Source of the DNA: Calliopsis andreniformis
Taxonomy: Eukaryota > Arthropoda > Insecta > Hymenoptera > Andrenidae
Assembly (NCBI RefSeq): GCF_051401765.1
Contig: NW_027480429.1
Location: 15,678,633-15,742,632, forward strand
DNA length: 64,000 nucleotides
Direction: 5' to 3'
In this document: positions 41,491 to 55,000 of the stretch, in pieces
How the letters are laid out: every line of letters begins with the position of its first letter
Numbering within the stretch: position 1 is the stretch's first letter
Translations under genes and position numbers: made by a program
The notes under the pieces: generated by a model
Databases searched by the model: none
Seen by the model: only the letters and a program-made list of their open reading frames with translations
What the model was told of the DNA's origin: nothing

Positions 41491-43095
41491 CAGTTTTTCC
41501 ATCGCATAAAACGAATAATTGCAACCAGTATGAAAGTTAACGTCATTTCTACTTTCCGGGCAACAAAGGCTTCACCCTTGGGTGTTGCATCAACAGATTG
41601 AATAGTTAGGGCCTTAAAAGTCAACACCCGAAGCATAAAATACAAAATAAATAGAACAGTTTTTCCATCGTATAAAACGAATAATTGCAACCAGTGTGAA
41701 GCTAATGGTCATTTCTACGTTCCGGGCAACTTAGGCGTCACTCTAGGGCGTTGCCCCACCACATCTAATAGCTACGACCTTAGAAGTCAACCCCAGATGA
41801 ATAAAGTACAATAAAGATGCCACAGCTTTTCCATCGTATAAAACGAATAATTGCAACCAGTGTGAAAGTTATGGTCATTTCTACTTTCCGGGCATCCTAG
41901 GCTTCACCCTAGGACGTTGTTCCACCAGATCGAACAGTTAGGGCCTAAGCAGTCAACGCCAGAAGCATAAAATACAATATAAATATAACAGTTTTTCCAT
42001 CGTATAAAACGAATAATTGCAACCAGTGTGAAGGTAATGGTCTTCTCTACGTTCCGGGCAACCTAGGCTTCACAGTAGGGCGGTGCTCCACCAAATCAAA
42101 TAGTTAGGGCCTTGGAAGTCAACGCCGGAAGCATAAAATACCAAATAAATAAAACAGTTTTACCATCGTATAAAACGAATAATTGCTACCAGTGTGAAAG
42201 TTATGGTCATTTCTACGTTCCGCGCAACCTAGTCTTCACTCTAGGGCGGTGCTCCACCAGATCAAATAGCTAGGGCATTAGAAGTCAACGACAGAAGCAT
42301 AAAATACAATAAAGATGCAATAGTTTTTCCATCGCATAACAGGAATAACTGCAAACAGTGTGAAAGTAATGGTCATTTCCATGTTCCGGGCAACCTAATC
42401 TTCACTCTAGGGCGTTGTTCCACCAGATCGAATAGTTAGGGCCTAAGAAGTCAACGCCAGAAGAATAAAATACAATATAAGTACAAAAGCTTTTCCATCG
42501 TATAAAATGTATAATTGCAAACATTGTGAAAGTAATGGTAATTTCTACGTTCCCGGCAACCTAGGCGACACTCTAGGGCGTTGCTCCACCACATCTAATA
42601 GCTACGGCCTTAGAAGTCAACCCCAGATGTATAAAATACAATAAAGATGCCACAGCTTTTCCATCGTATAAAACGAATAATTGCAACCAGTGAGCAAATT
42701 ATGGGCATTTCTACGTTCCGGGCAACATAGGCTTCACCCTTGGGCGTTGCACCAACAGATTGAATAGTTATGGCCTTAGAAGTCAACGCCCGTAGCATAA
42801 AATACAAAATAAATAGAACAGTTTTTCCATCGTATAAAACGAATAATTGCTACCAGTGTGAAAGTTATGGTCATTTCTACGTTCCGCGCAACCTAGGCTT
42901 CACGCGAGGGCGTTGTTCCAACAGATGGAATAGTTAGGGCCTAAGAAGTCAACGCCAGAAGCATAAAATACGATATAAATAGAACAGCTTTTCCATCGTA
43001 TAAAACGAATAATTGCAACCAGTGTGGAAGTTATGGTCATTTCTACGTTCCGGGCAACCTACGCTTCACTCTAGGGCGTTGCTCGACCAGATCGA
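41460..43095. repeat. Repeat block recurring at 47,871-49,506
   Basis: Recurs at an offset of 6,411 bp, which is 38 full monomers plus one 105 bp truncated monomer. Shared rare variants include GTATAATTGCAAACATTGTG near 42,510, CTAGGCGACACTC near 42,562 and the GAGCAAATTATGGGC stretch near 42,692. The match ends near 43,095, where this copy reads AGCTATGGCC and the other AGCTAGGGCC. Confidence 0.85.
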
Positions 43096-43099
43096 ATAG

Positions 43100-44640
43100 C
43101 TATGGCCTTAGAAGTCAACGCCTGAAGTATAAAATACAATAAAAATACAACAGTCTTTCCATCCTATATCAGGTATAATTGCAACCAGTGTGATAGTGAT
43201 GGTCATTTCTACGTTCCAGGCAACCTAGGCTTCACCCTAGGGCGTTGTTCCACCAGATGGAATAGTTAGGGCCTTAGAAGTCAACGCCCGAAGCGTAAAA
43301 TACAAAATAAATAAAACAGCTTTTCCATAGTATAAAACGAATAATTGCAACCAGTATGAAAGTTAACGTCATTTCTACATTCCGGGCAACATAGGCTTCC
43401 CGCTTGGGCGTTGCACCAACAGATTGAATAGTTATGGCCTTAGGAGTCGACGCCCGTAGCATAAAATACAAAATAAATAGAACAGTTTTTCCATCGTATA
43501 AAACGAATAATTGCAACCAGTGTGAAGGTAATGGTCATTTCTACGTTCCGGGCAACTTAGGCGTCACTCTAGGGCGTTGCTCCACCACATCTAATAGCTA
43601 CGGAATTAGAAGTCAACCCCAGATGAATAAAATACAATAAAGATGCCACAGCTTTTCCATCGTATAAAACGAATAATTGCAACCAGTGTGAAAGTTATGG
43701 TCATTTCTACGTTCCGCGCAACCTAGGCTTCACCCTAGGGCGTTATTCCACCAGATGGAATAGTTAGGGCCTTAGAAGTCAACGCCCGAAGCGTAAAATA
43801 CAAAATAAATAAAACAGCTTTTCCATAGTATAAAACGAATAATTGCAACCAGTATGAAAGTTAACGTCATTTCTACATTCCGGGCAACATAGGCTTCACC
43901 CTAGGGCGTTGCTCCAACAGATTGAATAGTTAGGGCCTTAGAAGTCAATGCCCGAAGCATAAAATGCATTAAAAATACAACAGTTTTTCCATCATATAAC
44001 AGGAATAATTGCAACCAGTTTTTTTGTGATGGTCATTGCTACGTTCCGGGCAACCTAGGCTTCACTCTGGGGCGTTGCTCCACCAGATGGAATAGCTAGG
44101 GCCTGAGAAGTCAACGCCCGAAGCATAAAATACGATATAAATACAACAGTTCGTCCATCGTATAAAACGAATAATTGCAACCAGTATGAAAGTTAACGTC
44201 ATTTCTACTTTCCGGGCAACATAGGCTTCACCCTTGGGCGTTGCACCAGCAGATTGAATAGTTGAGGCCTTAGAAGTCAACACCCGAAGCATAAAATACA
44301 AAATAAATAGAACAGTTTTTCCATCGTATAAATCGAATAATTGCAACCAGTGTGAAAATTATGGTCATTTCTACGTTCCGGGCAACCTAGGCTTCACTCT
44401 AGGGCATTGCGCCACCAGATCGAATAGTTAGGGCCTTAGAAGTCAACGCCCGAAGCGTAAAATACAAAATAAATAAAACAGCTTTTCCATAGTATAAAAC
44501 GAATAATTGCAACCAGTATGAAAGTTAACGTCATTTCTACATTCCGGGCAACATAGGCTTCCCGCTTGGGCGTTGCACCAACAGATTGAATAGTTAGGGC
44601 CTAAGAAGTCAACGCCAGAAGCATAAAATACAAAATAAAT
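43100..44640. repeat. Repeat block recurring at 50,340-51,880
   Basis: Offset 7,240 bp (43 full monomers plus the truncated monomer). Its first part, about 43,110-43,640, also recurs 1,660 bp later (exactly 10 monomers), near 44,770-45,300. It contains the CAACATAGGCTTCCCGCTTG and CTACGGAATTAG variants. A few differences from the distant copy are visible, such as AAAACGAATAATTG at 43,660 versus AAAAGTAATAATTG at 50,900. Confidence 0.85.
44019..44025. repeat. T7-run monomer marker, copy 2
   Basis: Same seven-T replacement as at 39,869, 4,150 bp downstream (exactly 25 monomers), within matching flanks. Confidence 0.85.
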
Positions 44641-47600
44641 AGAACAGCTTTTCCATCGTATAAAACGAATAATTGCAACCAGTGTGGAAGTTATGGTCAT
44701 TTCTACTTTCCGGGCAACCTAGGCCTCACTCTAGGGCGTTGCTCGACCTGATCGAATAGCTATGGCCTTAGAAGTCAACGCCTGAAGTATAAAATACAAT
44801 AAAAATACAACAGTCTTTCCATCCTATATCAGGTATAATTGCAACCGGTGTGATAGTGATGGTCATTTCTACGTTCCAGGCAACCTAGGCTTCACCCTAG
44901 GGCGTTGTTCCACCAGATGGAATAGTTAGGGCCTTAGAAGTCAACGCCCGAAGCGTAAAATACAAAATAAATAAAACAGCTTTTCCATAGTATAAAACGA
45001 ATAATGGCAACCAGTATGAAAGTTAACGTCATTTCTACATTCCGGGCAACATAGGCTTCCCGCTTGGGCGTTGCACCAACAGATTGAATAGTTATGGCCT
45101 TAGGAGTCGACGCCCGTAGCATAAAATACAAAATAAATAGAACAGTTTTTCCATCGTATAAAACGAATAATTGCAACCAGTGTGAAGGTAATGGTCATTT
45201 CTACGTTCCGGGCAACTTAGGCGTCACTCTAGGGCGTTGCTCCACCACATCTAATAGCTACGGAATTAGAAGTCAACCCCAGATGAATAAAATACAATAA
45301 AGGTGCCACAGCTTTTCCATCGTATAAAACGAATAATTGCAACCAGTGTGAAAGTTATGGTCATTTCTACTTTCCGGGCATCCTAGGCTTCACCCTAGGA
45401 CGTTGTTCCACCAGATCGAACAGTTAGGGCCTAAGAAATCAACGCCAAAAGCATAAAATACAATATAAATATAACAGTTTTTCCATCGTATAAAACGAAT
45501 GATAGCAACCAGTGTGAAAGTTATGGTCATTTCTACGTTCCGGGCAACCTAGGCTTCACTCTCGGGCGTTGCTCCACCAAATCGAATAGCTAGGGCGTTA
45601 GAAGTCAACGCCAGAAGCATAAAGTACAATAAAGATGCAAAAGTTTTTCCATCGTATAACAGGAATAACTGCAAACAGTGTGAAAGTTATGGTCATTTCT
45701 ACGTTCCGGGCAACCTGGGCCTCACTCTAGGGCGTTGCGGCACCTGATCGAATAGTTAGGGCCTTAGAAGTCAACGCCCGAAGCATAAAATACGAAATAA
45801 ATAAAACAGTTTTTCCATCGTATAAAACGAGTAATTGCAACCAGTATGAAAGTTAACGCCATTTCTACTTTCCGGGCAACATAGCTTCACCCTTGGGCGT
45901 TGCACCAACAGATTGAATAGTTAGGGCCTTAGAAGTCAACGCCCGAAGCATAAAATACAATATAAGTAGAACAGTTTTTCCATCGTATAAAACGAATAAT
46001 TGCAACCAGTGTGAAGGTAATGGTCTTCTCTACGTTCCGGGCAACCTAGGCTTCACTCTAGCGCGGTGCTCCACCAGATCAAATAGTTAGGGCCTTAGAA
46101 GTCAACGCCGGAAGCATAAAATACCAAATAAATAAAACAGTTTTACCATCGTATAAAACGAATAATTGCTACCAGTGTGAAAGTTATGGTCATTTCTACG
46201 TTCCGCGCAGCCTAGGCTTCACCCTAGGACGTTGTTTCACCAGTTCGAATAGTTAGAGCCTAAGAAGTGAACGCCAGAAGCATAAAATACAATATAAATA
46301 CAACAGTCTTTCCATCGCATAAAACGAATAATTGCTAGCAGTGTGAAAGTTATGGTCATTTCTACTTTCCGGGCAACCTAGGCTTCACCCTAGGGCGTTG
46401 TTCAACCAGATGGAATAGTTAGGGCGTAAGAAGTCAACGCCAGAAGCATAAAATACGATATAAATACAGCAGCTTTTCCACAGTATAAAACGAATAATTG
46501 CAACCAGTGTGATACTTATGCTCATTTCTACGTTCCGGGCAACCTAGGCTTCACCCTAGGGCGTTGCTCCAACAGATCGAGTAGTAAGGGCCTTAAAAGT
46601 CAATGCCCGAAGCATAAAATACAATATAAATACAACAGCTTTTCAATCGTATAAAACGAGTAATTGCAACCAGTGTGAAAGTTATGGACATTTCTACATT
46701 GCGGTCAACCTAGGCTTCACCCTAAGGCGTTGCTCCAACTGATCGAATAGTTAGGGCCTTAGAAGTCAACGCCAATTGCATAAAATGCAATAAAGATGCA
46801 ACAGTTTTACCATCGTATAACAGGAATAACTGCAAACTGTGTGAAGGTAATGGTCATTTCTACGTACAGGGCAACCTACGCTCCGCTATCGGGCGTTGCT
46901 CCACCAAACCGAATAGCTAGGGCCTTAGAAGTCAACGCCAGAAGCATAAAATACAATAAAGATGCACAAGTTTTTCCATCGTATAACAGGAATAACTGCA
47001 AACAGTGTGAAAGTAATGGTCATTTCCATGTTCCGGGCAACCTAGTCTTCAATCTAGGGCGTTGTTCCACCAGATCGAAAAGTTAGGGCCTAAGAAGCCA
47101 ACGCCAGAGGCATAAAATACAATATAAATATAACAGTTTTTCCATCGTATAAAACGAATGATAGCAACTAGTGTGAAGGTTATGGTCATTTCTACGTTCC
47201 GGGCAACCTAGGCTTCACTCTAGGCCGTTGCGCCACCAGATCGAATAGTTAGGGCCTTAGAAGTCAACGCCCAAAGCATAAAATACAAAATAAATAAAAC
47301 AGTTTTTCCATTGCATAAAACGAATAATTGCAACCAGTATGAAAGTTAACGCCATTTCTACTTTCCGGGCAACGTAGCTTCACCCTTGGGCGTTGCACCA
47401 ACAGATTGAATAGTTAGGGCCTTAGAAGTCAACGCCCGAAGCATAAAATACAATATAAGTAGAACAGTTTTTCCATCGTATAAAACGAATAATTGCAACC
47501 AGTGTGAAGGTAATGGTCTTCTCTACGTTCCGGGCAACCTAGGCTTCACTCTAGCGCGGTGCTCCACCAGATCAAATAGTTAGGGCCATAGAAGTCAACG

Positions 47601-48335
47601 CCGGAAGCATAAAATACCAAATAAATAAAACAGTTTTACCATCGTATAAAACGAATAATTGCTACCAGTGTGAAAGTTATGGTCATTTCTACGTTCCGCG
47701 CAACCTAGGCTTCACCCTAGGGCGTTGTTCCACCAGATGGAATAGTTAGGGCCTAAGAAGTCAACGCCAGAAGCATAAAATACAAAATAAATGGAACAGC
47801 TTTTCCATCGTATAAAACGAATAATTGCAACCAGTGTGAAAGTAATAGTCATTTCTACGTTCCGGGCAACGCCCGAAGCATAAAACGCAAAATAAATAAA
47901 ACAGTTTTTCCATCGCATAAAACGAATAATTGCAACCAGTATGAACGTTAACGTCATTTCTACTTTCCGGGCAACATAGGCTTCACCCTTGGGCGTTGCA
48001 CCAACAGATTGAAAAGTTAGGGCCTTAGAAGTCAACGCCCGAAACATAAAATACAAAATAAATAAAACAGTTTTTCCATCGTATAAAACGAATAATTGCA
48101 ACCAGTGTGAAGGTAATGGTCATTTCTACGTTCCGGGCAACTTAGGCGTCACTCTAGGGCGTTGCTTCACCACATCTAATAGCTACGGAATTAGAAGTCA
48201 ACCCCAGATGAATAAAATACAATAAAGATGCCACAGCTTTTCCATCGTATAAAACGAATAATTGCAAAGAGTGTGAAAGTTATGGTCATTTCTACTTTCC
48301 GGGCATCCTAGGCTTCACCCTAGGACGTTGTTCCA
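44640..48335. repeat. Higher-order block, copy 1 of a 3.7 kb pair
   Basis: Recurs 7,406 bp downstream, with shared markers GGCCTCACTCTAGGGCGTTG at 44,723 and 52,129, GCACCTGATCG near 45,750 and 53,156, the TACAGGGCAACC pair near 46,865, and the truncated monomer at 47,801. Both copies contain the truncated monomer, so that deletion happened before this duplication. The left edge lies near 44,640, where ACAAAATAAATAG differs from ACGATATAAATAG in the partner. Confidence 0.88.
47801..47905. repeat. Truncated 105 bp monomer, copy 1
   Basis: TTTTCCATCG at 47,801 is followed by the next landmark only 105 bp later. The sequence runs normally through TCCGGGCAAC and then jumps at 47,870/47,871 directly to GCCCGAAGCATAAAA. 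Compared with a full monomer, 61 bp are missing, from after CAAC at position 70 through CAAC at position 131. CAAC flanks both ends of the lost segment, so deletion between short direct repeats is the simplest reading. The loss removes the whole CTAGG...GTTGC hairpin region. Confidence 0.92.
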
Positions 48336-51300
48336 CCAGATCGAACAGTTAGGGCCTAAGCAGTCAACGCCAGAAGCATAAAATACAATATAAATATAAC
48401 AGTTTTTCCATCGTATAAAACGAATAATTGCAACCAGTGTGAAGGTAATGGTCTTCTCTACGTTCCGGGCAACCTAGGCTTCACAGTAGGGCGGTGCTCC
48501 ACCAAATCAAATAGTTAGGGCCTTGGAAGTCAACGCCGGAAGCATAAAATACCAAATAAATAAAACAGTTTTACCATCGTATAAAACGAATAATTGCTAC
48601 CAGTGTGAAAGTTATGGTCATTTCTACGTTCCGCGCAACCTAGTCTTCACTCTAGGGCGGTGCTCCACCAGATCAAATAGCTAGGGCATTAGAAGTCAAC
48701 GACAGAAGCATAAAATACAATAAAGATGCAATAGTTTTTCCATCGCATAACAGGAATAACTGCAAACAGTGTGAAAGTAATGGTCATTTCCATGTTCCGG
48801 GCAACCTAATCTTCACTCTAGGGCGTTGTTCCACCAGATCGAATAGTTAGGGCCTAAGAAGTCAACGCCAGAAGAATAAAATACAATATAAGTACAAAAG
48901 CTTTTCCATCGTATAAAATGTATAATTGCAAACATTGTGAAAGTAATGGTAATTTCTACGTTCCCGGCAACCTAGGCGACACTCTAGGGCGTTGCTCCAC
49001 CACATCTAATAGCTACGGCCTTAGAAGTCAACCCCAGATGTATAAAATACAATAAAGATGCCACAGCTTTTCCATCGTATAAAACGAATAATTGCAACCA
49101 GTGAGCAAATTATGGGCATTTCTACGTTCCGGGCAACATAGGCTTCACCCTTGGGCGTTGCACCAACAGATTGAATAGTTATGGCCTTAGAAGTCAACGC
49201 CCGTAGCATAAAATACAAAATAAATAGAACAGTTTTTCCATCGTATAAAACGAATAATTGCTACCAGTGTGAAAGTTATGGTCATTTCTACGTTCCGCGC
49301 AACCTAGGCTTCACGCGAGGGCGTTGTTCCAACAGATGGAATAGTTAGGGCCTAAGAAGTCAACGCCAGAAGCATAAAATACGATATAAATAGAACAGCT
49401 TTTCCATCGTATAAAACGAATAATTGCAACCAGTGTGGAAGTTATGGTCATTTCTACGTTCCGGGCAACCTACGCTTCACTCTAGGGCGTTGCTCGACCA
49501 GATCGAATAGCTAGGGCCTTAGAAGTCAACGCCTGAAGTGTAAAATACAATAAAAATACAACAGTCTTTCCATCCTATAACAGGAATAATTGCAACCCGT
49601 GTGAAAGTGATGGTCATTTCTACGTTCCAGGCAACCTAGGCTTCACCCTAGGGCGTTGTTCCACCAGATGGAATAGTTAGGGCCTAAGAATAAACGCCAG
49701 AAGCATAAAACCCTATATAAATTCAACAGTTTTTCCATCATATAAAACGAAGAATTGCAACCAGTGTGAAAATTATGGTCATTTCTACGTTCCGGGCAAC
49801 CTAGGCTTCACTCTAGGGCGTTGCGCCACCAGATCGAATAGTTAGGGCCTTAGAAGTCAACGCCCGAAGCGTAAGATACAAAATAAATAAAACAGCTTTT
49901 CCATAGTATAAAACGAATAATTGCAACCAGTATGAAAGTTAACGTCATTTCTACATTTCGGGCAACATAGGCTTCCCGCTTGGGCGTTGCACCAACAGAT
50001 TGAATAGTTATGGCCTTAGGAGTCAACGCCCGTAGCATAAAATACAAAATAAATAGAACAGTTTTTCCATCGTATAAAACGAATAATTGCTTCCAGTGTG
50101 AAAGTTATGGTCATTTCTACGTTCCGCGCAACCTAGGCTTCACCCGAGGGCGTTGTTCCACCAGATGGAATAGTTAGGGCCTAAGAAGTCAACGCCAGAA
50201 GCATAAAATACGATATAAATAGAACAGCTTTTCCATCGTATAAAACGAATAATTGCAACCAGTGTGGAAGTTATGGTCATTTCTACTTTCCGGGCAACCT
50301 AGGCTTCACTCGAGGGCGTTGCTCGACCTGATCGAATAGCTATGGCCTTAGAAGTCAACGCCTGAAGTATAAAATACAATAAAAATACAACAGTCTTTCC
50401 ATCCTATATCAGGTATAATTGCAACCAGTGTGATAGTGATGGTCATTTCTACGTTCCAGGCAACCTAGGCTTCACCCTAGGGCGTTGTTCCACCAGATGG
50501 AATAGTTAGGGCCTTAGAAGTCAACGCCCGAAGCGTAAAATACAAAATAAATAAAACAGCTTTTCCATAGTATAAAACGAATAATTGCAACCAGTATGAA
50601 AGTTAACGTCATTTCTACATTCCGGGCAACATAGGCTTCCCGCTTGGGCGTTGCACCAACAGATTGAATAGTTATGGCCTTAGGAGTCGACGCCCGTAGC
50701 ATAAAATACAAAATAAATAGAACAGTTTTTCCATCGTATAAAACGAATAATTGCAACCAGTGTGAAGGTAATGGTCATTTCTACGTTCCGGGCAACTTAG
50801 GCGTCACTCTAGGGCGTTGCTCCACCACATCTAATAGCTACGGAATTAGAAGTCAACCCCAGATGAATAAAATACAATAAAGATGCCACAGCTTTTCCAT
50901 CGTATAAAAGTAATAATTGCAACCAGTGTGAAAGTTATGGTCATTTCTACGTTCCGCGCAACCTAGGCTTCACCCTAGGGCGTTATTCCACCAGATGGAA
51001 TAGTTAGGGCCTTAGAAGTCAACGCCCGAAGCGTAAAATACAAAATAAATAAAACAGCTTTTCCATAGTATAAAACGAATAATTGCAACCAGTATGAAAG
51101 TTAACGTCATTTCTACATTCCGGGCAACATAGGCTTCACCCTAGGGCGTTGCTCCAACAGATTGAATAGTTAGGGCCTTAGAAGTCAATGCCCGAAGCAT
51201 AAAATGCATTAAAAATACAACAGTTTTTCCATCATATAACAGGAATAATTGCAACCAGTTTTTTTGTGATGGTCATTGCTACGTTCCGGGCAACCTAGGC

Positions 51301-52045
51301 TTCACTCTGGGGCGTTGCTCCACCAGATGGAATAGCTAGGGCCTGAGAAGTCAACGCCCGAAGCATAAAATACGATATAAATACAACAGTTCGTCCATCG
51401 TATAAAACGAATAATTGCAACCAGTATGAAAGTTAACGTCATTTCTACTTTCCGGGCAACATAGGCTTCACCCTTGGGCGTTGCACCAGCAGATTGAATA
51501 GTTGAGGCCTTAGAAGTCAACACCCGAAGCATAAAATACAAAATAAATAGAACAGTTTTTCCATCGTATAAATCGAATAATTGCAACCAGTGTGAAAATT
51601 ATGGTCATTTCTACGTTCCGGGCAACCTAGGCTTCACTCTAGGGCATTGCGCCACCAGATCGAATAGTTAGGGCCTTAGAAGTCAACGCCCGAAGCGTAA
51701 AATACAAAATAAATAAAACAGCTTTTCCATAGTATAAAACGAATAATTGCAACCAGTATGAAAGTTAACGTCATTTCTACATTCCGGGCAACATAGGCTT
51801 CCCGCTTGGGCGTTGCACCAACAGATTGAATAGTTATGGCCTTTGGAGTCAACGCCCGTCGCATAAAATACAAAATAAATAGAACAGTTTTTCCATCGTA
51901 TAAAACGAATAATTGCTTCCAGTGTGAAAGTTATGGTCATTTCTACGTTCCGCGCAACCTAGGCTTCACCCGAGGGCGTTGTTCCACCAGATGGAATAGT
52001 TAGGGCCTAAGAAGTCAACGCCAGAAGCATAAAATACGATATAAA
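48336..52045. repeat. Satellite between the 3.7 kb pair, mosaic of nearby blocks
   Basis: About 22 monomers. Positions 48,336-49,506 follow the 41,925-43,095 block (offset 6,411 bp). About 50,340-51,880 follow the 43,100-44,640 block (offset 7,240 bp). The stretch 49,510-50,340 between them combines variants otherwise seen near 37,300 and 37,640. It holds no sequence other than satellite. Confidence 0.85.
51259..51265. repeat. T7-run monomer marker, copy 3
   Basis: Same marker 7,240 bp after the copy at 44,019. The interval spans the truncated monomer, which accounts for the non-integral number of 166 bp steps. Confidence 0.85.
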
Positions 52046-55000
52046 TAGAACAGCTTTTCCATCGTATAAAACGAATAATTGCAACCAGTGTGGAAGTTAT
52101 GGTCATTTCTACTTTCCGGGCAACCTAGGCCTCACTCTAGGGCGTTGCTCGACCTGATCGAATAGCTATGGCCTTAGAAGTCAACGCCTGAAGTATAAAA
52201 TACAATAAAAATACAACAGTCTTTCCATCCTATATCAGGTATAATTGCAACCGGTGTGATAGTGATGGTCATTTCTACGTTCCAGGCAACCTAGGCTTCA
52301 CCCTAGGGCGTTGTTCCACCAGATGGAATAGTTAGGGCCTTAGAAGTCAACGCCCGAAGCGTAAAATACAAAATAAATAAAACAGCTTTTCCATAGTATA
52401 AAACGAATAATGGCAACCAGTATGAAAGTTAACGTCATTTCTACATTCCGGGCAACATAGGCTTCCCGCTTGGGCGTTGCACCAACAGATTGAATAGTTA
52501 TGGCCTTAGGAGTCGACGCCCGTAGCATAAAATACAAAATAAATAGAACAGTTTTTCCATCGTATAAAACGAATAATTGCAACCAGTGTGAAGGTAATGG
52601 TCATTTCTACGTTCCGGGCAACTTAGGCGTCACTCTAGGGCGTTGCTCCACCACATCTAATAGCTACGGAATTAGAAGTCAACCCCAGATGAATAAAATA
52701 CAATAAAGGTGCCACAGCTTTTCCATCGTATAAAACGAATAATTGCAACCAGTGTGAAAGTTATGGTCATTTCTACTTTCCGGGCATCCTAGGCTTCACC
52801 CTAGGACGTTGTTCCACCAGATCGAACAGTTAGGGCCTAAGAAATCAACGCCAAAAGCATAAAATACAATATAAATATAACAGTTTTTCCATCGTATAAA
52901 ACGAATGATAGCAACCAGTGTGAAAGTTATGGTCATTTCTACGTTCCGGGCAACCTAGGCTTCACTCTCGGGCGTTGCTCCACCAAATCGAATAGCTAGG
53001 GCGTTAGAAGTCAACGCCAGAAGCATAAAGTACAATAAAGATGCAAAAGTTTTTCCATCGTATAACAGGAATAACTGCAAACAGTGTGAAAGTTATGGTC
53101 ATTTCTACGTTCCGGGCAACCTGGGCCTCACTCTAGGGCGTTGCGGCACCTGATCGAATAGTTAGGGCCTTAGAAGTCAACGCCCGAAGCATAAAATACG
53201 AAATAAATAAAACAGTTTTTCCATCGTATAAAACGAGTAATTGCAACCAGTATGAAAGTTAACGCCATTTCTACTTTCCGGGCAACATAGCTTCACCCTT
53301 GGGCGTTGCACCAACAGATTGAATAGTTAGGGCCTTAGAAGTCAACGCCCGAAGCATAAAATACAATATAAGTAGAACAGTTTTTCCATCGTATAAAACG
53401 AATAATTGCAACCAGTGTGAAGGTAATGGTCTTCTCTACGTTCCGGGCAACCTAGGCTTCACTCTAGCGCGGTGCTCCACCAGATCAAATAGTTAGGGCC
53501 TTAGAAGTCAACGCCGGAAGCATAAAATACCAAATAAATAAAACAGTTTTACCATCGTATAAAACGAATAATTGCTACCAGTGTGAAAGTTATGGTCATT
53601 TCTACGTTCCGCGCAGCCTAGGCTTCACCCTAGGACGTTGTTTCACCAGTTCGAATAGTTAGAGCCTAAGAAGTGAACGCCAGAAGCATAAAATACAATA
53701 TAAATACAACAGTTTTTCCATCGCATAAAACGAATAATTGCTAGCAGTGTGAAAGTTATGGTCATTTCTACTTTCCGGGCAACCTAGGCTTCACCCTAGG
53801 GCGTTGTTCAACCAGATGGAATAGTTAGGGCGTAAGAAGTCAACGCCAGAAGCATAAAATACGATATAAATACAGCAGCTTTTCCACAGTATAAAACGAA
53901 TAATTGCAACCAGTGTGATAGTTATGCTCATTTCTACGTTCCGGGCAACCTAGGCTTCACCCTAGGGCGTTGCTCCAACAGATCGAGTAGTAAGGGCCTT
54001 AAAAGTCAATGCCCGAAGCATAAAATACAATATAAATACAACAGCTTTTCAATCGTATAAAACGAGTAATTGCAACCAGTGTGAAAGTTATGGACATTTC
54101 TACATTGCGGTCAACCTAGGCTTCACCCTAAGGCGTTGCTCCAACTGATCGAATAGTTAGGGCCTTAGAAGTCAACGCCAATTGCATAAAATGCAATAAA
54201 GATGCAACAGTTTTACCATCGTATAACAGGAATAACTGCAAACTGTGTGAAGGTAATGGTCATTTCTACGTACAGGGCAACCTACGCTCCGCTATCGGGC
54301 GTTGCTCCACCAAACCGAATAGCTAGGGCCTTAGAAGTCAACGCCAGAAGCATAAAATACAATAAAGATGCACAAGTTTTTCCATCGTATAACAGGAATA
54401 ACTGCAAACAGTGTGAAAGTAATGGTCATTTCCATGTTCCGGGCAACCTAGTCTTCAATCTAGGGCGTTGTTCCACCAGATCGAAAAGTTAGGGCCTAAG
54501 AAGCCAACGCCAGAGGCATAAAATACAATATAAATATAACAGTTTTTCCATCGTATAAAACGAATGATAGCAACTAGTGTGAAGGTTATGGTCATTTCTA
54601 CGTTCCGGGCAACCTAGGCTTCACTCTAGGCCGTTGCGCCACCAGATCGAATAGTTAGGGCCTTAGAAGTCAACGCCCAAAGCATAAAATACAAAATAAA
54701 TAAAACAGTTTTTCCATCGCATAAAACGAATAATTGCAACCAGTATGAAAGTTAACGCCATTTCTACTTTCCGGGCAACGTAGCTTCACCCTTGGGCGTT
54801 GCACCAACAGATTGAATAGTTAGGGCCTTAGAAGTCAACGCCCGAAGCATAAAATACAATATAAGTAGAACAGTTTTTCCATCGTATAAAACGTATAATT
54901 GCAACCAGTGTGAAGGTAATGGTCTTCTCTACGTTCCGGGCAACCTAGGCTTCACTCTAGCGCGGTGCTCCACCAGATCAAATAGTTAGGGCCATAGAAG

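Noticed and set aside
47801..47905. Sequencing or assembly error as the cause of the short monomer
   Set aside because: The same junction occurs twice, 7,406 bp apart, with matching flanks, and the break falls at a CAAC direct repeat, as expected for a real deletion. A collapsed or mis-joined assembly remains formally possible.
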